The notes below the pieces were generated by a model. It did not search any database. It worked only from the letters and a program-made list of their open reading frames with translations, and had not been told where the DNA came from. The translations under genes were made by a program, and so were the position numbers. From contig NZ_AP024202.1 in NCBI RefSeq assembly GCF_021654855.1, forward strand, positions 310,001 to 374,000: DNA of 64,000 nucleotides, read 5' to 3'. The DNA is from Thiomicrorhabdus immobilis (GTDB lineage: Bacteria > Pseudomonadota > Gammaproteobacteria > Thiomicrospirales > Thiomicrospiraceae). Positions 46,531-56,113 of the stretch are shown here, piece after piece (the first letter of the stretch is position 1; each line of letters opens with the position of its first letter).

Positions 46531-46684
46531 TTATTTCTTATGTAAATTTGGGGTAGTTTTACTGCTCCAAATTAAATTTTCTTGTTTGTATTTAGCGTTG
46601 CTAAGTATAAAAAAGTAAGTTTAATTATTAATCAAATACCTTTCTGTTCGTGAAAGGTTTTTCAACCTGAAAAGAGGACTCAAC

Positions 46685-47869
46685 ATGTCTGTAATTAAGA
46701 TGTCTGATCTAGATTTAGCTGGTAAACGCGTATTGATTCGTGAAGACCTAAACGTTCCAGTTAAAGACGGTAAAGTAACTTCTGATGCGCGTATCCGTGC
46801 TTCATTACCTACAATCAAAATGGCAGCTGACGCTGGTGCTAAGGTAATGTTAATGTCTCACCTTGGTCGTCCAACTGAAGGTGAATATGCTGAAGAGTTC
46901 TCTCTTGCCCCAGTTGCTGCAGACCTTTCTGCTAAACTAGGTAAAGAAGTTCGTCTAGTTAAAGATTACCTAGATGGTGGTTTTGATGTGGCTGACGGTG
47001 AAGTGGTTCTTTTAGAAAACGTTCGTTTCAACGTTGGTGAAAAGAAGAACGATGAAGAATTATCTAAAAAATACGCAGCACTTTGTGATGTGTATGTAAT
47101 GGATGCTTTCGGTACAGCTCACCGTGCACAAGCTTCTACTCACGGTGCTGGTGCATTTGCTGATACAGCTTGTGCAGGTCCTTTATTAGCGGCTGAATTA
47201 GATGCTTTAGGTAAGGCTCTAAACAACCCGGCACGTCCAATGGTTGCTATCGTTGGTGGTTCTAAAGTTTCTACTAAATTGACTGTTCTAGAATCTTTAT
47301 CTGAGAAAGTAGACCAGTTAGTTGTGGGTGGTGGTATTGCCAACACGTTCATCGAAGCAGCGGGTTACAATGTTGGTAAGTCTCTTTCTGAAACTGACTT
47401 AGTCCCTACTTGTAACAAACTGAATGAAATCATGAATGCTCGTGGTGCAGCGATTCCTTTAGCTTCAGACGTAGTTTGTGGTAAAGAGTTCTCTGAATCT
47501 GCAGCCGCTGAGACTAAGAACGTTTCTGAAGTAGCTGATGACGATATGATTTTTGATATCGGTCCTGATTCTGCAGCTGAACTTGCTGAAATCATCAAAA
47601 ACGCGGGTACGGTTGTATGGAACGGCCCAGTAGGTGTGTTTGAGTTTGACCAGTTTGGTGAAGGGACTAAAGCGATCTCTATGGCGATTGCTGAATCTTC
47701 AGCGTTCTCTATCGCAGGTGGTGGTGATACTTTAGCGGCAATCGACAAGTACAATATTGCAGATAAAGTTTCTTACATCTCTACGGGTGGTGGTGCTTTC
47801 CTTGAGTTCCTAGAAGGTAAAGAACTACCAGCTGTGACTATGCTAGAAGCAGCTGCGGCTAAAAAATAA
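46685..47869 (+). CDS. pgk: Phosphoglycerate kinase
   Basis: 394 residues. Typical segments are [31 protein letters not shown] at the N-terminus, [36 protein letters not shown] and, for ATP binding, [10 protein letters not shown] and [14 protein letters not shown], with GGGDTLAAI near the end. The enzyme phosphorylates 3-phosphoglycerate in the Calvin cycle. A strong AGAGGA ribosome site precedes the ATG. The 267-bp gap before it holds a folded element. A terminator and a palindrome pair follow. Confidence 0.97.
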   Translation: MSVIKMSDLDLAGKRVLIREDLNVPVKDGKVTSDARIRASLPTIKMAADAGAKVMLMSHLGRPTEGEYAEEFSLAPVAADLSAKLGKEVRLVKDYLDGGFDVADGEVVLLENVRFNVGEKKNDEELSKKYAALCDVYVMDAFGTAHRAQASTHGAGAFADTACAGPLLAAELDALGKALNNPARPMVAIVGGSKVSTKLTVLESLSEKVDQLVVGGGIANTFIEAAGYNVGKSLSETDLVPTCNKLNEIMNARGAAIPLASDVVCGKEFSESAAAETKNVSEVADDDMIFDIGPDSAAELAEIIKNAGTVVWNGPVGVFEFDQFGEGTKAISMAIAESSAFSIAGGGDTLAAIDKYNIADKVSYISTGGGAFLEFLEGKELPAVTMLEAAAAKK

Positions 47870-47886
47870 TTCGTTCGTCGAATTTG

Positions 47887-47923
47887 ACCAGGCCTGGTGA
47901 GTTTAAAACCCACCAGGCCTGGT
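47887..47923. repeat. Pair of perfect iterated palindromes forming a long hairpin
   Basis: ACCAGGCCTGGT occurs at 47887-47898 and again at 47912-47923, 13 bp apart. The flanks are also inversely repeated (GTGAGTTT and AAACCCAC, one mismatch), so the pair can fold as a single long hairpin of about 17 bp per arm. It is in the pgk-pyk gap. Confidence 0.95.
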
Positions 47924-47931
47924 TCTGTAAG

Positions 47932-47962
47932 CACTCTAAAATAGTTTAGGGTGTTTCATTTT
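47932..47962 (+). terminator. Probable rho-independent terminator after pgk
   Basis: Stem CACTCTAAA / TTTAGGGTG (47932-47940 with 47945-47953, one G-T pair), 4-nt loop, then TTTCATTTT. It separates pgk from pyk. Confidence 0.7.
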
Positions 47963-48029
47963 AATGTAATCCTGGTTTGTTAAGATTTTCAGTTCACGAA
48001 AGAGGGTGACTCGGTAAGTAAACACCTTT

Positions 48030-48064
48030 GATACATCAGCCAAAGAATGGCTGTTCTGGGTATC
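48030..48064 (+). promoter_or_regulatory. Nested hairpin in the pyk leader
   Basis: CAGCCA / TGGCTG (48037-48042 with 48048-48053) sits inside GATAC / GTATC (48030-48034 with 48060-48064), about 70 bp before the pyk start. There is no T-run, so it is not a simple terminator. A leader or stability element is possible. Confidence 0.4.
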
Positions 48065-48134
48065 GGAGTTTATTTTGCGAGACATCTTTTTTGGACATTA
48101 ACAAACTCCAAATTTTTATAAGGTAAAAACAAAA

Positions 48135-49577
48135 ATGCCAAGTGGTTTAAGAAGAACAAAAATTGTTGCAACTTTAGGTCCTGCTACGGATCGTGAAGGC
48201 GAATTAGAAAAAATTATTAAAGCTGGAGTTGACGTAGTACGTATCAATATGTCTCACGGCCTTCCAGAAGAGCATATCGGTCGTGCTCAAGCCGTTCGTG
48301 AAATGGCAGAAAAATTTGACAGACAAGTTGGTGTATTAGTCGACCTTCAAGGGCCTAAGATTCGTATTGCACGTTTTGCGGATGACAAAATCTTCTTAAA
48401 AGCAGGTGATAAGTTTGCGTTCGATAATGCCGTAGGCAACAACGATGGTAACCAGCATGAAGTTGGTCTGACCTATAAAAACCTTCCTTACGATGTAAAA
48501 GAAGGTGACAAGTTGCTACTTGATGATGGTCGTTTGGTCTTTCAAGTAGATAATGTTGAAGGTGAACGTGTTAATACCACAACGATTGTGGGTGGTACTT
48601 TATCGAACAATAAAGGTATCAACCTTTCCGGTGGTGGTTTATCTGCTGCGGCATTAACCGATAAAGACAAAGAAGACATTATCACCGCAGCAGAGATCAA
48701 AGCGGATTACCTAGCATTATCTTTCCCGCGTTCTGCTGAAGATGTTGAATATTGCCGTTCTTTAGCGTCAAAAGCAGGATTGAACTGCAGTATCGTTTCT
48801 AAAGTTGAACGTGCGGAAGCGGTTGCTGATGACGCGACTTTAGACGGTATTATTTTAGCATCTGACGTTATCATGATTGCTCGTGGTGACTTAGGTGTTG
48901 AAGTGGGTGATGCGCAACTTCCTGCTCTACAGAAAAAAATGATTAAGCGTGCCCGTCAGTTGAACCGTGTCACTATCACAGCGACTCAGATGATGGAAAC
49001 CATGATTGAAAATGCGATTCCAACGCGTGCTGAGGTGTTTGACGTAGCTAACGCGGTTATGGATGGTACGGATGCGGTAATGCTTTCTGGTGAAACGGCT
49101 ACCGGACATTCACCAAGTTTGGTTATCCAGACTATGGGTAATATCTGTCGTGAAGCTGAGAAATCTCGTACTTCTCGTGAATCTACTCACCGTATCGATG
49201 AGTCATTCACAGCGGTGGATGAAACCATCGCTATGGCGGCGATGTATTCAGCAAACCACTTTGGTGTGAAATGTATCGCAGCATTAACCGAATCCGGTAA
49301 TACGGCATTGTTAATGTCACGTATCAGTTCTGGTATGCCAATCATTGCGATGACACCACACTTGGATACACGTCGTAAGGTAACTTTATTCCGCGGTGTT
49401 TACCCATCAACATTAACGTATGATGGTCTGAACGATGAAGAAGTGAAAGCGTCGATTATGGATCGTATTAAAGAATTCGGTATCGCCCAGTCTGGTGACC
49501 TGATTCTGATGACTCGTGGTGAAGTAAACGGCGCCATGGGTGGAACAAACAAAATGGAAATTGTGAAACTTCCATAA
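48135..49577 (+). CDS. pyk: Pyruvate kinase
   Basis: 480 residues. The N-terminal KIVATLGPATDREGELEKII, VLVDLQGPKIRI, the catalytic-site MIARGDLGVEVG and TATQMMETMIENAIPTRAE, then GTDAVMLSGETATGHSP are diagnostic. It transfers phosphate from phosphoenolpyruvate to ADP. It is the only gene of this block with no Calvin-cycle step, and links fixed carbon to pyruvate. Its codon use is less extreme than that of gap and fba. A terminator upstream and a separate leader suggest its own promoter. Confidence 0.96.
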   Translation: MPSGLRRTKIVATLGPATDREGELEKIIKAGVDVVRINMSHGLPEEHIGRAQAVREMAEKFDRQVGVLVDLQGPKIRIARFADDKIFLKAGDKFAFDNAVGNNDGNQHEVGLTYKNLPYDVKEGDKLLLDDGRLVFQVDNVEGERVNTTTIVGGTLSNNKGINLSGGGLSAAALTDKDKEDIITAAEIKADYLALSFPRSAEDVEYCRSLASKAGLNCSIVSKVERAEAVADDATLDGIILASDVIMIARGDLGVEVGDAQLPALQKKMIKRARQLNRVTITATQMMETMIENAIPTRAEVFDVANAVMDGTDAVMLSGETATGHSPSLVIQTMGNICREAEKSRTSRESTHRIDESFTAVDETIAMAAMYSANHFGVKCIAALTESGNTALLMSRISSGMPIIAMTPHLDTRRKVTLFRGVYPSTLTYDGLNDEEVKASIMDRIKEFGIAQSGDLILMTRGEVNGAMGGTNKMEIVKLP

Positions 49578-49723
49578 ATTGTAAATTTATATAGATTTGA
49601 ATAGCAATGGCCCAATCATCGGTTGAGCCATTATTTGAGTTGGCTAGCTTCTAAATTTTTGAAAAGCTTGTTAAACTACAAAGATAATATTTTTTTGAAA
49701 AACCAACTAGAGGAGTCTCGCAC

Positions 49724-50788
49724 ATGGCGATGATTACACTTCGTGAATTAATGGACTACGCAGCAGAACACAATTTTGGTATGCCTGCGTTTAACGTAAA
49801 CAACATGGAACAAGTTCGTGCAATCATGCGCGCTGCTGACGCTGTAGATTCTCCAGTAATCCTTCAGGGTTCTGCTGGTGCACGTAAGTACGCTGGTGAG
49901 CCAATGCTTCGTCATATGATCGCTGCTGCGGTTGAAATGTTCCCTAACGTTCCAGTTGTAATGCACCAGGATCACGGTTCTGATGTTGGCGTATGTCTAC
50001 GTGCAATCCAGTCTGGTTTTACATCGGTAATGATGGATGGTTCTTTAGAAGCGGACATGAAAACACCTGCTTCTTATGAATACAACGCTGGCATCACTGC
50101 TGAAGTTGTAAAAATCGCTCACGCTGGTGGTGTTTCTGTTGAAGGTGAACTAGGATGCCTAGGTTCTCTAGAGACTGGTAAGATGGGTGAAGAAGATGGT
50201 CACGGTTCTGATGAAGTTCTAGATCACTCTTCTCTATTGACTGATCCTGAAGAAGCGGCACAATTCGTTAAAGATACTAACGTTGACTGTTTAGCGGTAG
50301 CGGTTGGTACTTCTCACGGTGCTTACAAGTTCACTTCTAAGCCATCTGACGATGTTCTTAAAATTGACCAAATCAAGAAAATCCACGAGCGTATTCCTGA
50401 TACTCACATCGTAATGCACGGTTCTTCTTCTGTTCCAGAAGAGTGGTTGGAAATCATCAACAACTACGGTGGTGATATGGGTCAAACTTACGGTGTTCCT
50501 GTTGAAGCAATCGTTGAAGGTATCAAATATGGTGTTCGTAAAGTTAACATCGATACTGACTTACGTATGGCTTCTACTGGTGCAATCCGTAAGCACCTTG
50601 CTGAAAACGCTTCTAACTTCGATCCTCGTAAATTCTACAATGCTGCAGAAAACGCGATGATGGAAATCTGTAAAGCACGTTTCGAAGCCTTTGGTTGTGC
50701 AGGTCACGGTTCTAAAATCAAGTCACTTGGTTTAGAAGAGATGCAAGCTCGTTATGCTTCTGGTTCATTGAACCAAACTGTTCGTTAA
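49724..50788 (+). CDS. fba: Fructose-bisphosphate aldolase, class II
   Basis: 354 residues. The zinc-binding and catalytic segments are [66 protein letters not shown] and [13 protein letters not shown], all as in the Calvin-cycle (CbbA-like) class II group. It condenses triose phosphates to fructose-1,6-bisphosphate, and can also make sedoheptulose bisphosphate. A strong ribosome site (AGAGGAG) and biased codons suggest high expression. A clear terminator follows. Confidence 0.96.
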   Translation: MAMITLRELMDYAAEHNFGMPAFNVNNMEQVRAIMRAADAVDSPVILQGSAGARKYAGEPMLRHMIAAAVEMFPNVPVVMHQDHGSDVGVCLRAIQSGFTSVMMDGSLEADMKTPASYEYNAGITAEVVKIAHAGGVSVEGELGCLGSLETGKMGEEDGHGSDEVLDHSSLLTDPEEAAQFVKDTNVDCLAVAVGTSHGAYKFTSKPSDDVLKIDQIKKIHERIPDTHIVMHGSSSVPEEWLEIINNYGGDMGQTYGVPVEAIVEGIKYGVRKVNIDTDLRMASTGAIRKHLAENASNFDPRKFYNAAENAMMEICKARFEAFGCAGHGSKIKSLGLEEMQARYASGSLNQTVR

Positions 50789-51139
50789 TCGATAGATTGA
50801 TTGGCAAGAAAAAACCCGCGTAAGCGGGTTTTTTTTTAGCTATTTTTTATATTCTGAATAGTCTAGCCATCCTCTATTGATACAAGGTTTTAATGGCATT
50901 AAATATGCTTTGTGACGCATAATAAAATACAATCATGTAGTTGAATCACTTAATTGCGAATATATAATTACGTAATGATTTGAACCTGATTAATATAGCC
51001 AATGCTCAATAGCCAATGGTTATGTTGCAGATTGATTGGCAATATAAAGCCAGCTTTTGGATTATGCTGGGTCAGTCATTGTACTTTTATCGAAGAATCA
51101 TTATCAGAAGAATAATTTTTAAAACCTAAGGGACTTTCT
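50789..51139. other. 351-bp gap upstream of the chemoreceptor gene
   Basis: The fba terminator lies at its left end. The rest is AT-rich, with no convincing small gene. A GG/GC pair near 51040 recalls a sigma-54 promoter but has the wrong spacing. Confidence 0.5.
50811..50837 (+). terminator. Rho-independent terminator after fba
   Basis: Stem AAAACCCGC / GCGGGTTTT (50811-50819 with 50824-50832), 4-nt loop, then a long T-run. Confidence 0.92.
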
Positions 51140-53725
51140 ATGTTTAAAACGATTAGAGCGAAATTGATTGCAGGCTTCTCGCTTATCACTTTGTTGATTA
51201 TTCTTTCAGCGGTTTTTAGCGTCATCAATATCAATGAATCAGCAAAAGGTTTTAAGGATTACCGTGGTATGGCTAAGGCATCCTTGATTTCGAGCGGTGT
51301 ACAAACCAATATGTTGATGGTTCGTATGAATCTTAAGGATTATCTACAGCATAATGTTCAAAAAGAAGTTGATGAATTTAATCAATATTACGAAAAAACA
51401 GATAGTTTCATCAAAGACGCTAAACAGATAATCACTGACCCAGAACGCAATAGAATGATTGATGAGATTGCGCAGGGCTTGGTGGCTTATCGTGAACACT
51501 TTGCCAAAGTGCAACAATTGATGACAAAGCGTGATGAGATTGTAAACAACAGTTTTGATGTGAATGGACCAAAACTAGAACAGCTGTTAACTCAAGTCAT
51601 GCAAGAGTCGGCAGAAGCAGATAACAATGAAGTGGCAATTGTTACCAGTAAGGCATTAAGAAGTTTGATGTTGGGGCGTTTATATACCTCTAAATTCATT
51701 TATAACCATACTGAACAGGCGATGAATCGTGTGATGCTTGAGTTTGAAACTTTAGACAATCATATGGAGCAATTGATTAACCTTGTCGAAGATGGTGAAC
51801 TTAAGGGCAAGCTGATCAAGAGTCTGGAATTGATAAATTACTATTCTGCCTCAGTGGTTGAGTTCAATGAGTTGATCAATAACTTAGATGATGTGATAAA
51901 CAACAAACTGAATGTGATTGGACCGCATATCGCTAAATTAGCAGAAGATATCAAATCGTCATTGAAAGCCGATCAGGATAAAATCGGACCTGAAGTGCAA
52001 GCTAATAATGAAAATATCATTAATATCATGATAGTTTCAGCCTTGGTGGTCGCAATCATCGCCGCATTAATCGCCTTCTTCCTGCCTCGTTCGATTGCCA
52101 ACGGTTTGGCTAGCATCCAAAAAGTATTGTTGAGAATCAGTAAAAGTGGCGACTTTAGCATTAGAGCGGATGCTGAACGTGAAGACGAAGTGGGTGATAT
52201 GGGGCAAGCAGTCAATACCCTGCTTACCGATATGCAAAAAGCGATTAATGAAGCCAATGACGTCATTACGGCCATTTCCAAAGGGGATTTCAGTCAGCGT
52301 GTCACTGCCGAACTGAGTGGCGACTTGAATATGCTAAAAGAAGGTATCAATGGTTCTGCGGATTCCATCAACAGCACGATGACACAGTTGAGTGCTGTAA
52401 TGGAATCGATGAGTCAAGGTGATTTTAACGTGATCATTAACGCCGATGTAGAAGGTCAATTTTTGCAAATGGTGCAGAACACACGTCATACCTTACAAAC
52501 ATTGAATGATACGATTGCAGATATCGTCAATATCATGGAATGTATGGAAAAAGGGGACTTTGACCAGCGAGTGACCATTGAAGCGCATGGTGATTTGTTA
52601 CGCCTAAAAGAAGGGGTTAACAATTCGATGGATTCCATCCAGTCAGCCATGCTAGACATTACAAGAATTGTCGTAGCGCAGTCTGAAGGGGATTTGACAC
52701 AGAGTATTGAAGCTGAGTATTTTGGTCAGCTAGATACATTGAAACAAGCGGTAAATACCAGCTCGAGAAAATTGGTAGAGGTGGTCAGTAAGGCGCTGGA
52801 AGCGACCAATATTGTAGGTACCGCGGCTGAGGAAGTTGCACGAGGTGCGGCTGATTTAAGTCAACGTGTCCAAGAGCAGGCCGCGGCATTGGAAGAAACT
52901 TCTGCCACTATGGATGAGATGAATTCGGCGGTACAAGGTAATACTGAAAATGCCCAACAAGCCAGTCATGTTGCCAAAGAGGTTCAAGATAAAGCCCATA
53001 AGGGGGTTGAGGTCATGACGCAAACGATTGATGCAATGGATTCCATTCAGCAATCAAGTCATAAGATAGCCGATATCGTCACCCTGATAGATGGTATCGC
53101 ATTTCAAACCAATTTATTGGCCTTGAATGCAGCCGTTGAGGCCGCAAGAGCAGGTGACCATGGTCGAGGTTTTGCTGTTGTTGCAGGTGAAGTACGCGCA
53201 TTGGCACAGAAATCCGCTGAAGCGGCTAAAGATATTAAAAAATTGATTGATGAGAGTGTGACGCGGATCGATGATGGGACTCGTTTGGCGGGAGAGTCAG
53301 GTGATGTGTTAACTGAAATCAATAATTCAATCGAAACCGTCTCAAAAATGATTACCCAGATTGCTGAAGCTTCCGAAGAACAAGCAAAAGGAGTCAGCCA
53401 AGTTCATCAAGCAGTGAGTCAAATCGATGATGTTACCCAGCAAAATGCCGCTTTAGTCGAAGAGACCTCAGCCGCGGCTGAGAGCATGAATGAACAGTCG
53501 GATAACTTACGCCATGAGATGGCATTTTTCCATACCGGAAAATCAGATAGTCGTGACAATGGAGGAGCGGTTGTTTTGGCAATAGCCGACACGGTGGTTG
53601 CGCCTGTTCCAGGCAAGGTATCGCAATCCAATCAACCACCAGGATTAGTAAAGCCAACATCGTCTAAGGAGAATTTATCAAAGTTAGCTGCCTCCGATTC
53701 TGATCAGGAGTGGGAAGACTTCTAA
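51140..53725 (+). CDS. Methyl-accepting chemotaxis protein with a tandem HAMP array
   Basis: 861 residues. A first membrane helix (about 11-30), a helical periplasmic sensor and a second helix (about 294-316) are followed by a series of HAMP-like units. Repeated cores (ISKGDFSQRV, MSQGDFNVII, MEKGDFDQRV, QSEGDLTQSI) indicate four or five units to about residue 560. The signalling hairpin tip is IDGIAFQTNLLALNAAVEAARAG with RGFAVVAGEVRALAQKSAEAAKDI. The extreme C-terminus EWEDF matches the WxxF pentapeptide that tethers CheR methyltransferase. The ligand is unknown. No che genes are adjacent. Confidence 0.93.
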   Translation: MFKTIRAKLIAGFSLITLLIILSAVFSVININESAKGFKDYRGMAKASLISSGVQTNMLMVRMNLKDYLQHNVQKEVDEFNQYYEKTDSFIKDAKQIITDPERNRMIDEIAQGLVAYREHFAKVQQLMTKRDEIVNNSFDVNGPKLEQLLTQVMQESAEADNNEVAIVTSKALRSLMLGRLYTSKFIYNHTEQAMNRVMLEFETLDNHMEQLINLVEDGELKGKLIKSLELINYYSASVVEFNELINNLDDVINNKLNVIGPHIAKLAEDIKSSLKADQDKIGPEVQANNENIINIMIVSALVVAIIAALIAFFLPRSIANGLASIQKVLLRISKSGDFSIRADAEREDEVGDMGQAVNTLLTDMQKAINEANDVITAISKGDFSQRVTAELSGDLNMLKEGINGSADSINSTMTQLSAVMESMSQGDFNVIINADVEGQFLQMVQNTRHTLQTLNDTIADIVNIMECMEKGDFDQRVTIEAHGDLLRLKEGVNNSMDSIQSAMLDITRIVVAQSEGDLTQSIEAEYFGQLDTLKQAVNTSSRKLVEVVSKALEATNIVGTAAEEVARGAADLSQRVQEQAAALEETSATMDEMNSAVQGNTENAQQASHVAKEVQDKAHKGVEVMTQTIDAMDSIQQSSHKIADIVTLIDGIAFQTNLLALNAAVEAARAGDHGRGFAVVAGEVRALAQKSAEAAKDIKKLIDESVTRIDDGTRLAGESGDVLTEINNSIETVSKMITQIAEASEEQAKGVSQVHQAVSQIDDVTQQNAALVEETSAAAESMNEQSDNLRHEMAFFHTGKSDSRDNGGAVVLAIADTVVAPVPGKVSQSNQPPGLVKPTSSKENLSKLAASDSDQEWEDF

Positions 53726-53750
53726 TCAAAGGGTTTAGCTCTTTAGGTTA

Positions 53751-53781
53751 AAAAAAAGCGCCTTAAATGGCGCTTTTTTTA
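53751..53781 (+). terminator. Rho-independent terminator after the chemoreceptor gene
   Basis: Stem AAAAGCGCC / GGCGCTTTT (53754-53762 with 53769-53777) followed by TTT. Confidence 0.9.
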
Positions 53782-54019
53782 TAAACAAAATTCTGTGTTG
53801 GAAAGGTGCGATTGGGGAAAATACGAGTGAATCGTGAATGTGATTATGACAACTATAAATGATTGTAAGCAAACCACCTAAAGTGTCTTGATATAATCCC
53901 CATCAATCTATTAATCATCATTGCTAAATCAAGCCTGCTTAACGTTTACAAGCTAACTGAATAAAAGGTTAGGGCTAAGTGGCCGATAGCTAATATTACA
54001 CCCAAATGAGAGGTACACA

Positions 54020-54892
54020 ATGGATAAGACTATCCATAATTACGAAGTTTCCCAAGGTAACTTTAACTCCATCGTTATCATGAACTCATACAAGTTACCT
54101 GTGTTTGCACTGTTTATGAGCCCGAGCATTGGTGCTTGTATTACGCTTGAAAATAATATGGCTAATTTGGCAGAAGAGTTTGCCGGGCAGTTCATATTGG
54201 CTCGAGTCGATGTTGATATGGAACCAGATTTGCGTGAAGAATACCAAATTCAAAACGTACCTACCTTGAAAATATTCAAAGATGGTCAGATGGTTCATCA
54301 AGAAGTAGGTTTGCTAAATGAACAAGAATTAGCGGACTTGATGAAAGCTCAAGGTTTTTATCGACAGTCCGATGAGATGCGTGAACAAGCGCGACAAAAA
54401 CACATCTCAGGCGATACTTCGGCGGCGATTCAATTGTTAACAGAAGCGATACAGCAGGACCCAAGCAATACACGTGTTGCTATGGATATGATCCAGATTC
54501 TATTAGATATTAATATTGTTGACCAGGCGAAAACCTTATTTAACCGTTTACCGAATAAAGATAAAGAATCTGTCATAGGTAAATCATTGATTGGTCAGAT
54601 TACATTTAAAGACTTGGCTGCCAATACACCAGGCCTGGTAGCTTTGGTAAATCAAGTTCAATCAGAGCCAGGAAACTTTGATGCACGTTTTGATTTAGCG
54701 CTTTGTTATGTCGCCGAACATGGTTATGAAGAAGCGATGAATCAAATCTTTGAAATCTTGGATAAAGAGCCTGGTTATAAGCAAGGTGCAGCGCAGGAGC
54801 TGGCGGTTACCATCATAAATATGCTTGAACCCAACAACCCTCAATTGGCACAGGATTCACGAAGAATTTTAAGCAATATGCTAGCTCAGTAA
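54020..54892 (+). CDS. CnoX/YbbN-like thioredoxin-TPR chaperone
   Basis: 290 residues. An N-terminal thioredoxin fold (about 5-115: VFALFMSPSIGACITLENN, ARVDVDMEPDLREEYQIQNVPTLKIFKDG) is followed by TPR repeats to the end. The active-site segment reads SIGAC where thioredoxins have WCGPC, so only the second Cys remains and normal disulfide reduction is unlikely. E. coli CnoX also lacks a standard CXXC and acts as a holdase that hands clients to GroEL. A perfect palindrome copy lies in frame at 54628 (TPGLV). No partner genes are adjacent. Confidence 0.85.
   Translation: MDKTIHNYEVSQGNFNSIVIMNSYKLPVFALFMSPSIGACITLENNMANLAEEFAGQFILARVDVDMEPDLREEYQIQNVPTLKIFKDGQMVHQEVGLLNEQELADLMKAQGFYRQSDEMREQARQKHISGDTSAAIQLLTEAIQQDPSNTRVAMDMIQILLDINIVDQAKTLFNRLPNKDKESVIGKSLIGQITFKDLAANTPGLVALVNQVQSEPGNFDARFDLALCYVAEHGYEEAMNQIFEILDKEPGYKQGAAQELAVTIINMLEPNNPQLAQDSRRILSNMLAQ
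54628..54639. repeat. Iterated palindrome ACCAGGCCTGGT (intragenic copy)
   Basis: Perfect 12-bp copy inside the CnoX-like gene, read as TPGLV. Confidence 0.95.
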
Positions 54893-54991
54893 ATGCTCAT
54901 GGGTAAAAATGGCATTACTTTGAAAATTAGGATGCTTCATAAGGTTTAATTTATTATCATGGTCATGAAATAAGTAATTGATAAGCATGTT

Positions 54992-56092
54992 ATGAATAAT
55001 CCTAATGTAAAACGAAAAACCATTCTTTGTGTCGACGATACCCCTGCAAACTTGAGTTTGTTAAATGAGTCTTTAAAGAATCATTACAAACTCAAGTTGG
55101 TTAATAGCGGTAAAAAGGCGATCAGTCTATTAGAGCGTTCAGCGGACGAGAATCTTATTGATTTGATTCTATTGGATGTGATGATGCCTGAGATGGATGG
55201 CTATGAAGTGTGTAAAATGGTTAAGTCACATCCTTCATGGTGTCATATCCCAATCATATTCATAACGGCTAAGAGTTCACCTGAAGACGAACAACGAGCT
55301 TTGCGTGAAGGTGGTAGTGACTTTATTCCTAAACCGATAAATCCGGATGTGCTTTTATCGAGGATTCGTACTCATTTAGAATTAAGCGAATATCATAAAA
55401 AATTACGTGAAGATAATGCCAATCTTGAGCAAATGCTCAACGCAAGACTTTCGGATATCTATCAATTACAACAAGCCACTTTGACGGTGATGATCTCTCT
55501 TGCCGAGTTTCGTGATGAAGAAACCGGCAATCACATTAAGCGTACTCAAACCTATATTCAATTATTAGCCGAAGCGACCAACAATAGTTACCCTGATTTA
55601 GGATTGGATGAAAATTATATCAACCTTATCGTACAAGCGGCCCCTTTACATGATGTAGGAAAGATAACCACACCTGACCATATTTTGCTAAAACCGGGAA
55701 AACTGACCGCCGATGAATTTGAAATCATGAAGCAGCATGCCCAGAAGGGTGCGGATATTTTAAGAGCGGCTGCTAATGAAATGGGTTCTTATGGCGGGTT
55801 TTTGGAGGTTGCTCAAGAAATCGCCATCAGTCATCATGAAAAGTGGGATGGAAATGGTTATCCAAAAGGGCTCGCTGGTGAGAACATCCCCATAAGTGGA
55901 CGTTTGATGGCAGTGGTCGATGTGTATGATGCCTTACGTTCTACACGCCCATATAAAAAAGCTTTTAGCCATCAAGAGGCCATGGAAATTATCATTCAAG
56001 GTGCAAATAAACACTTTGATGCACGTTTGGTTCAATGTTTTCAATCTATTGAACAGCAGGTGAGTGAGATTGCAGAACAGCTTAAGGATTGA
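54992..56092 (+). CDS. Response regulator with HD-GYP c-di-GMP phosphodiesterase domain
   Basis: 366 residues. The receiver domain (about 8-125) has ILCVDDTPANLSLL and the phospho-acceptor Asp in LILLDVMMPEMDG, and Lys in DFIPKPINP. A helical linker leads to the HD-GYP domain (about 160-350): LHDVGKITTPDHILLKPGKL and HHEKWDGNGYPKGLAGENIP are intact, so c-di-GMP hydrolysis is likely. It lies 21 bp upstream of a giant hybrid kinase, the probable phosphodonor. The ATG at 54992 has a weak ribosome site. Confidence 0.93.
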   Translation: MNNPNVKRKTILCVDDTPANLSLLNESLKNHYKLKLVNSGKKAISLLERSADENLIDLILLDVMMPEMDGYEVCKMVKSHPSWCHIPIIFITAKSSPEDEQRALREGGSDFIPKPINPDVLLSRIRTHLELSEYHKKLREDNANLEQMLNARLSDIYQLQQATLTVMISLAEFRDEETGNHIKRTQTYIQLLAEATNNSYPDLGLDENYINLIVQAAPLHDVGKITTPDHILLKPGKLTADEFEIMKQHAQKGADILRAAANEMGSYGGFLEVAQEIAISHHEKWDGNGYPKGLAGENIPISGRLMAVVDVYDALRSTRPYKKAFSHQEAMEIIIQGANKHFDARLVQCFQSIEQQVSEIAEQLKD

Positions 56093-56113
56093 GTTAATTT
56101 CAAGGATGTCTAG

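Noticed and set aside
51036-51056. Sigma-54-like promoter before the chemoreceptor gene
   Set aside because: TTGGCA is followed by a possible GC at a spacing of nine, not ten, and the -12 element does not match TTGC.
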